From Trebouxia sp. TZW2008 (Eukaryota; Chlorophyta; Trebouxiophyceae; Trebouxiales; Trebouxiaceae), in assembly GCA_002118135.1 (NCBI GenBank), contig BDIU01000078.1:43433-107432 (forward strand): DNA of 64,000 nt, read 5' to 3'. A program made the position numbers and the translations under genes. Positions 14,201 to 23,200 of this stretch are shown piece after piece. Below the pieces are notes generated by a model that saw only the letters and a list, made by a program, of their open reading frames with translations, did not search any database and was not told where the DNA came from. Positions within the stretch are counted from its first letter, which is position 1; each line of letters opens with the position of its first letter.

Positions 14201-17200
14201 ATGTTACGTGTAGGCAGTGAGTGATGTCTGATAAGCCCCAGCGCCTGTGGCCCCCCCTCAAGTGTGGCCCGTAAGGGTCATCACTGACATGTCATGCATA
14301 TGGGTCATCATGCTGACAGTACTGATGTGACATGCTGACCTTTGGTTGGGTCATCAAGGCAATGAGACATATATATATACACACACATATATTAAAGTTC
14401 ACTGACTGAATGATCATCGTGTGTTGGGTCCAGGCGGTGGGTGATGTCAGGGACCCCCACCCCCTCCAACCCCACCTCTCATGTGGCCCACCTGCAGCCT
14501 GCCTGCTATCCTACAGCAGCAGCCCTACAGCACCCCAAAGTGCGTCGTCAGAGACCTGACTGATCTGTGATTTTCCATGGCTGAGGGGCGCATGGTGTAC
14601 AGGCAGTTGATGATGTCAAGGAACCCCATTTCTTCTACCTCGCAATTCACCTGGGACATGTCTGACGTGCAACACAATGTGACTGATGCACGTGCACATG
14701 CAGGCGGTGGGTGATGACAGGGACCCCCACCCCCTCAACCCCAACCTCCCATGTGGCCCACCTGCAGCCACTGCTTGCGTTTCTTCAGCAGCAACCCTAT
14801 GGCACCCACAGAAGAACCTGGGAGGTAGGGCTGTTACCTTCTGACCTCAAGCCCCTGCCCTGCCTGACTTTGCTCTGCCCTGCCCTGCCCTGCCTGGCTT
14901 TACACTGCCCTGCCCTGCCCTGCCCTGCCCTGCCTTGCCCTGTGCTTTGCTGTGCTGTGCCGAGTCATGCCATAGCAAGCTGTGTTGCCTTGCCCTGCCC
15001 TGCCCTGACTGCCCTGCCTCTGCTGCACTGCGCTGTGCCATGCCGTGCTGTGCTGTGCTTTGCTGTGCTATGCTGTGCCGTGCCAAGCTGTGCTGTCCTG
15101 CCTCGCAATGTGCTGAGCTGCGCTGTGCTGTCCTCCCTTGCAATATGCCGTGCTGCCTAGCTTTCCCCTGCCCTTATGTGCCCTGTCTTGCCCTCCCTTG
15201 CCCTGCCCTGCTCTGCCGTTCTTGTGCTGGCACCCACTGACTGCCTTTGTGGATGCTTAGGACGCTGTACAAAACCCTTTGAGGCAAGGCAAAGGACAGG
15301 GCGGCAGCGGCTAATGGCCCTTCTGAGTCGCATGATGATCAGAGCAGCCAAGTCAGATCTCGTTGCCATCCCTCCCTATGATCACAAGATGCACACTTCA
15401 CCTTGGACTGTTTCTGAGTGCACTTTTGGGTGGTGCAGGACGCTGTGCAGAAGCCCTTTGAGGCAAGGCAAAGGGCAGGGCGGGAGCGGCTAATGGCCCT
15501 TCTGAGTCGCATCATGATCCGGGCAGCCAAGTCAGATCTGGTCACCATCCCTCCCTGCCATCACAAGGTGCATACTGCTGCATCATCGTGATCATAATCG
15601 CTTGAATTATACGCCTGCCATTGCAATTCTGTGACCCTGCTAGCGCCTGAATCACACCTTCAACATCAGTCAGGGCTCCATTATCCTGTGTCTTGGCATG
15701 GCAATTGTCAAAGTACGCTGGCATCTGCTTTTTGTAAGATGTAGGGGCCAACTGCTGATACACAGCACACCGAAGAGTACATGAACTGGTTAGCTGCTTT
15801 ACATCTGCATTTGACAAGCTCACTTGGATCTTGTCAAGCTTTTGGACTGTGTTGCCCATGACACCAATTAACTCAGCAACCTCTCCACACCAACATCTGC
15901 AACAATGGCAACATGTCAAAATCAACATCAGCGACAACACCAATGTACACTGACATCAATACAATCAATCTAGGGGTGCCTGCAAACTAGCCTAGGATCT
16001 CTGACAGCTGTGGTGCAGGTGACTAAGCTAGACTTTGCGCCTGAGCATGCATGCTGCTACAACGAGCTGATTGAAGTCATCAAGCTGAATTTGCTGCTGG
16101 CTGGCTGGAATGATGAACGCAGGGTTCCAGAAGCACAGATCAACTTGGGCTTGCATACGCAACAGCATCAAGATTCAGAGCCTGAGGATTAGTCATAGCT
16201 GTGGTGCAGGTGACTAAGCTGGATTTTGCGCCTGAGCATGCATGCAGCTACAACGAGCTGATTGAAGTCATCAAGCTGAATCTGCTGCTGGCTGACTGGA
16301 ATGACGAGGACCACAACGAGAGCCTGCTGAGCGTGCGGAACAGCAAGTGGGGCAAAGAGATGCTGCGCAATGTCAGGTCAGTACAGAAGTCCATTCTTGC
16401 ATTGCTGTCACTAAATTTGTCATGAATTGTGTGATGGAAACAAAGCTGAGTTTGCCCTGGCTGACCAGAATGATGAGGACCACAATAAGAGTTTGTTGAG
16501 TGTGCGTAACAGCCAGTGGGGCAAAGAGATGCTGCTCAACGGGTCAGTGCAATGTTTGCTTTACAGTTTCTGCAGATGGATTGATACTGCGCAACTGTCC
16601 TGTCAGTGCAGAACTTGACTGGTGTTGAACCTTTTTTCCTTGTGGCATGTTTTGTGTCTTGCAAGAGAGAGCTTCATGTCTGGCATCATCGTGTTAGTAG
16701 ACCCTGAGCGTGCGGAACAGCAAGTGGGGCAAAGAGATGCTGCGTAACGTCAGGTCAGTGCATGATTTAGCTGTTGGTGTTCAGTTTTACAATGGGAGTT
16801 GTCTTCACTAGGAAAGGCCATGTCTGGTTTCATCAGCTGTGTGAATGAGAGGAGTGAACTCTATCTTTTGGATGAGTTCAATTCTCTGCGTTTCAGGCAG
16901 CTGCTTTGCAGATGGCAAACCAGCCAAATTCTGCAATTTTGCTTGGTTGGTTTTTGTTAGACTTTTCTCCACAGAAGTTTGTTTGGCCTGCAGGCTGTCA
17001 TGCTGCGTGGCGGGGAATTGTGACTTAGCTGTGAAGGAGACAGATGTGAAAGAGACCCTGGAGCTGCTTGGGGAGCGGTTGGGGTTTCCCCAACCCCAGG
17101 CTGACTGGGCCCCCTGGGTACCCCCAACCCACCCCCTGGCCTATGTTGAAACTGCCCTCAGGTGAGATCGTATCTGCTCAAATCCCATTTTTGCTTCATG

Positions 17201-20200
17201 TGGTGAAGTCTGACAACCTCCACCTGTGCTGACTGGGCCCCCCTGGGTACTCCAACCCACCCCTTGACCTAGGTTGAAACCGCTCGTAGGTGAGAATTCG
17301 GCATGACAGTGGCTCCTTGCACCCACCTACTCTGCCTCAACTGCAACTCCACTGACAGGCTGACCTGTTCTATCTGCTGCAAATGTTGTTCTTAAAGTGC
17401 TGCTCTTCTTCCTTGACTGGTGCTTCTTTCCAGGCAGGGCGGGCTATGGTCAGCCGTGTGGAGCTTTGGCGCGACTGTGTACTGTGGCTCCTTACACGCA
17501 CCTCTGCTTCGTCATGCCGTTCCTCCTCTTCTTCAGCTGCTGCTCTTCTTCTTCAAACGCTGTGCTTCTTCAGGCATGGGGGGCAGTGTCAGCAATGTGG
17601 AGCTATGGCACGGCGGCCGTCTGTGGCTCCTTGCACGCACCTCTTCTGCCTCAATTGCAATTTTGCAGATAGGCTGGCTTGCCCAAATTGCCAGAAGCGT
17701 TCTCCTTGTTCAAGCCCTGCAAGCTTCTTGAACTGCTGCTCTTCTGCAACCACAGCTGTCCTTCTTCAGGCACTGAGGGCAGTGTCAGCAATGTGGGCCT
17801 GTGGTGCAGCTGTTGACAGTGGCGCCATGCGCGGACTTTTTCTTCTTCGACTGATGCTTTTCCTTTTTCTTCAGTTGCTGATCTTCTTCTTTAATCGTCG
17901 TTCCTGTTCAGGCGTGGAGGGCAAGGTCAGCAATGGGGAGCTGTTGCGCAGCTGCTGACAGTAGCTCCTTGCGCGCACCTCTTCATCCCTGCTGCCCTTC
18001 CTCTGCTGCTCCTCTTCTTTCAATGCTGCTCTTCTTGGATTATTGCTCTTCTTCAGGCAAGGATGGCAGTGTCAGCGGTGTCGGGCTGTGGCACAGCTGG
18101 TGACAGTGGCTCCTTGCGTGCACCTCTTCTGCCTTGACTACATATGCACTGATAGGCTGGCATGCCCAATTTGTCAGAAGCAAACTTCTTCTCCAAGCAC
18201 TGCTCTTTTTCTTTAACTGCTGCTCTTCTTCAGGCATGCAGGGGAATGTCAGCAGTGTGGAGCTTTGGCGCAGCTGTTGACGGTGAAATCACTCGCACCT
18301 CCTCTCCTTCTTCTGGCTGTCCCTCTTCTGCACTTTGCTGCTCCCATTCTACATCTCAGACTGATACTCTTCTTCTGCTTGATCATTGACTGTTACTCTC
18401 CTTCAGGCATGGAGGCGAGTGTCAAAATTGTGGAGCTTTGGCACGGCTGCTGACAGTGGCTCCTTGCGCGCACCTCTTCTGCCTCGATTGCATATCCACA
18501 GACAGGCTAGCCTGCCCAAGTTGCCGCAAACCCTACCAGATGCAGTCAGTGTCAGACCCTGCCCGCCTGGAGAACAACCCTAACCCTAAGTGGGATGTAC
18601 CCATGGATGTAATTGAGTGGCAGTGCTCCTATACACAAAAGGTGAGCAAATTCTTGCATCAATTAGATGCGGAAAGATGTAGCATGCATGTGTTTTGGAT
18701 CTGTAGCGCAATTGCTGCTCTGTTATGGATACTCAGCAGACACAAGACAAGACGTATGCCTTGACTGTGGCATTGAGAGACTGACTGGCAAGAGATATCG
18801 TCAACTTGCATATCACAAAGTCAATGCCCCAGTGAGTAACAAGCTGCTACTTGGAGTTGTAGATCTTGCAGGCAATGTCATTTACACAAATGCAGGCTTT
18901 CAGTTAATCTTGCTGCTGCTGATGCTGTCTCATGTCAAGTGTTGTTTCACGAGCTCGGAGAGCTAGCGCAAGCAGCAACGCAGTCCCAAGAGGAAACAGC
19001 TAGCCTTGCAAACAAGCAACTCAGCAGAAGCACCAATTTCAAGCCCTATGAAAGCAACACGTACACCAACAGGCACCACTGAAGCTACTGTCAAGTCCTA
19101 TGATCTCAGCTCAGCTGACAAATGAGCAGAGAGCTTTCAGTCCTGCCCAACTCATCCATTGCCCATCACAGATCAGCATCACAGCTACTGTGCTAACATC
19201 ACACATCAGTCATGCATGCTTAAGCATGCCGTGTGCCCCTGTTAGTTGCACTGTACAACCCAATCAGCACTGTCCCTGTCACACTTTGACGGTGAATGTC
19301 ATCGGGGGTTTTGCAGGGAGCTTTGGGTTTGAGCGGGGGTGCCTGGAGTGCAAACTGGCAGATCACAAAGTCCACCAAGTGCGTGCATCTTCTTCGCCGC
19401 CTCATTGACATTGGGGCTGCCCCAAGCTGCCCTTCTCCTCAGGTCAGCCGCCTCATGCAACAACTGTTGTGTTTCTGCTGCATGTCATCATAAAATACCA
19501 CAGCTGATACTGTATGATGACAGGTACAGCTGATTTGGCCCGTTTTCATTCAGAGGATGTTGAGCTTGCTTGCATCCAGCTCCTCGTGTCAGATTGCAAT
19601 GTCAGGTTGAGTCCTTTATACAAAGTGTGTCATCACCGGCAAGTTCCCATTTCTGAGCATCTTCTCCGCTGTCTGCATTGATCTCGGGGATGTACCAAGC
19701 TGCCCTTCGCCGCAGGCGAAGTACCCCAACCCACTGACATCACAGCTTTCCTGGATGCTGTGAAATGCCATTTGCAATTTGCTGCAATTACTGTGAGCCA
19801 GAATTTTGCACAGACGATGCTGAGCTAGCCTGATGCTGGGCCAGCACTGTGTTATTTTCACTTGCAATGACTGAAGGCAGTCACGCATGCAGAGGCCAGG
19901 GCAAGCAGTCAGAGCCATGACCAAAGCCATAGTGTTCAGCCAATTCTGGATGCACATTCAGCTGATAGCCGCTCACTTGCGAGCTCACAGTGTTCCTGTG
20001 GCGGTGCTGAAGCAAGACATGAGCCCTAAAGACAAGGCTGCAGCTGTGGCCACCTTCCAGGTGTGGCAACATAATCTTCCCTAGTCAACTTGGTTTTATG
20101 CTCGCACCTTGTCATTAGGTAAACATCCAGCTGAGAGCAGCCCGCTTGCAAGCTCACAGCGTTTCAGTGGAGGTGTTGAAGCAGAATATGAGCCCCAAGG

Positions 20201-23200
20201 ACAAGGCTGCAGCTGTGGCCACCTTCCAGGTGTGGCAAGACGACTGACCACTGTCAACTTTGTTTCATGCTTTGAGCCTTTTCTTTGGACGCACATTCAG
20301 CTGATAGCTGCTCACATGCAAGCTCACAGTGTGCCTGGGGCGGAGCAGAGCATGAACCCCAAAGACAAGGCCACAGCTGTGGCCACCTTCCAGGTGTGGC
20401 AAGCACGGTGCACATTGTAGGCATAGACCCCAGTGTGTCAGCATGAATATCTTTCGTTCAAAACATATGCCAGACAGGCTAGTGGCCCAGCTAGGTACGT
20501 GTGTCAATGTGAAACTCATTATTCAAAACACATGCTAGACAGGCGCAATCAGGTACATGCTGAAGCAATACAGCATTTCCAACCAGTTGGAGCATGGGGG
20601 CAATCGGAGAATTGAACTCCAGACCTCCCGCACCCTAAGCGGGAATCATACCACTAGACCAATTGCCCGTGGGAGGTTTCAATTTTGCCTTGTGGGTTAT
20701 TGCCAATTTACACAACCAAACATACACACTTCATGCCTTGATGCTGCTCAGTCTTGCATCAGCAAGCTGTACATCGAACGCAGATGTACAACTGCACTAA
20801 TTTCAAGGAGTTTGTCCTTGCATCAAAGTGTTTGTGCTTGGAAGTCACAACTGCAGCCAGACTGCAGTGACCGGTGCTGAAGTGCATTGTCTTCACCAAG
20901 AGACTGCCCTTATGTTTAGTGTCCTTTTCTCATAATGTCCTGCTCATGCAATTTCTGGCATTAATTCCATTGCTGCTTGTACAACAGCTGTGACATTGCA
21001 ATGACTGTAGCGCTGTGACTGCAGCATGAGGCAGGGGTGGGTGTACTGCTGATGGATGAGACGGGATCAGTGGGGCTAGACCTCAGCTTTGTGGGATGGG
21101 TCTTCCTCATGGAACCTCTTGCGGATGCTAGCCTAAGGCAGCAAGTCACGGCACGAGCTCACCGCATGGGAGCCAGCCAAGCTGTACATGTTGAGACCCT
21201 GGTCATGAAGGTACTGTTCTAGCTTTGGTCACAGGGCAAAATGGCGAAGACATTTCATTTTTCAGTGCTGTTGGATGTTTGTGATGGGGTCGCATGCGGA
21301 TGCGAGACGCAGAGCGCAAGTCACGGCACGAGTTCACCGCATGGGCGCCAGCCAAGCTGTACATGTTGAGACCCTGTTCATGAAGGTACTGTTCTAGCTT
21401 TGGTCACAGGGCAAAATGGCGAAGACATTTCATTTTTCAGTGCTGTTGGATTTTTGTGATGGAGCCGCATGCGGATGCCAGATGCAGGGTACAAGTCACG
21501 GCAAGGGCTCACTGCATTGGCGCCAGCCAAGCCATGCATGTGGAGACCCTGGTCATGAAGGTACTGGTCTAGCTTTGGTCACAGGAGATCATGGCAAAGA
21601 CATTTCATATTTCAGTGCTGTTGGATGTTTGTGATGGGGTCGCATGCGGATGCGAGACGCAGAGCGCAAGTCACGGCACGAGTTCACCGCATGGGCGCCA
21701 GCCAAGCTGTACATGTTGAGACCCTGGTCATGAAGGTACTGTTCTAGCTTTGGTCACAGGAGATCATGGCAAAGACATTTCATATTTCAGTGCTGTTGGA
21801 TGTTTGTGATGGGGTCGCATGCGGATGCCAGACGCAGAGCGCAAGTCACGGCACAAGCTCACCGCATGGGCGCCAGCCAAGCTGTACATGTTGAGACCCT
21901 GGTCATGAAGGCATTGTTCTAGCGTTGAATACAGAACGCAGCAAAAGGACGTGTTCAGCGCTATTGGGTCTGTTTGATGTAACATCTTGCGGATGCTAGC
22001 CTAAGGCAACAAATTGCGGCACGAGCTCACAGCATGGGAGCTAGCCGTGCGGTACATGATGAGACCCTGGTCATGACGGTATTGTTCAAGCATTGAACAC
22101 ACAGCGATGAAAATGACAGCAAAAGGACACACCCAGTGCTATCAGGTGTTTGGGATGGAACCTGTTGCAGATGCTAGCCATGACTCTGGTCATGAAGGTC
22201 ACAATTTCAGGCATTTTGGTTGAGATGATGTCCATGACAGAAATTCGGCAAGTCTTGCTGACGCCATAGCATGCATACCTGTCAGAGGATCGGTGCAAGT
22301 GCACAACAGTCTGCAAAAGCAAGCAGAATTGTACAGGAGAGAAAATGCTGAGGGGTTTTGTTGACCTAAAGCTTTCTGCTGCTGCTCGAACGCTGCTTAT
22401 TTTGCATTGTGATGGTAAATTTGATTTGTTGGTGGTGCTGCAGGGAACAGCAGAGGAGCATATTCTGGATGTCAACTGTGTTTCTGCGATCTTACAAATG
22501 CATGACTAAGGACTGCTGAGAATCCGGAGAAGCAACAAGTGTATCAGCACATCAAATGCTCAGGCTGCTCTCAGTGACTTGGAACACTCTGCTTCTTGAA
22601 AGACCCATATTTAGCAGTATGATGGCAAGTTTGGTGTAATGGTGCTGGTGCAGGGAACAGCAGAGGAGCATATGCTGGATGTCAACTATGCTGATCAGAC
22701 TGTTTCTGCTTCTCAGAGTAGCAAACCCTCAGCTGCGGCACCACATGCATCAGCTGCACAAGCAATGCAAGGGTCACAGCAAGCAATGGTCCAGGCATCA
22801 TCACACGTTGATCAAACCCAAGCCCCAATGGCGATGCAGTCACAGACTGCAACATCGGAAGTGACAGCAGCAGCAGCAGCAGCAGCACAGGATGTTGCAG
22901 CTCAGATTCAGTCTGATGCTTCACAGCTTGAAGCTCAGCGTGCTGATGCCATTGCACACCATGATGGTTCAAATTTGGACAGCACAGAGGCAGCACAGCA
23001 TCTTGCAAGTTCAAACCAGTCAGGGGCTTCAAAGCTTGAAGCTCAGCATGCTGAGGCAAATGCACAGCATGATGGTTCAAACTGGTGTAGCGCAGAGGCA
23101 GCACAGCCTCTTGCAAGTCTGAATCAGCCAGATGCTTTACAGCTTGAAGCTCAGCATGCTGAGACCCCTGCACAGCATGCTGACTCAAGACAGCTGGCCA

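Noticed and set aside
14711..15240. Cys/Leu/Ala-rich open frames on both strands
   Set aside because: Products of the TGCCC/TGCTG satellite tract inside an intron, not genes.
21215..22210. CRISPR-like regular repeats
   Set aside because: Units are exon-plus-intron duplicates of about 170-180 bp without short conserved repeats and unique spacers, in a eukaryotic gene.
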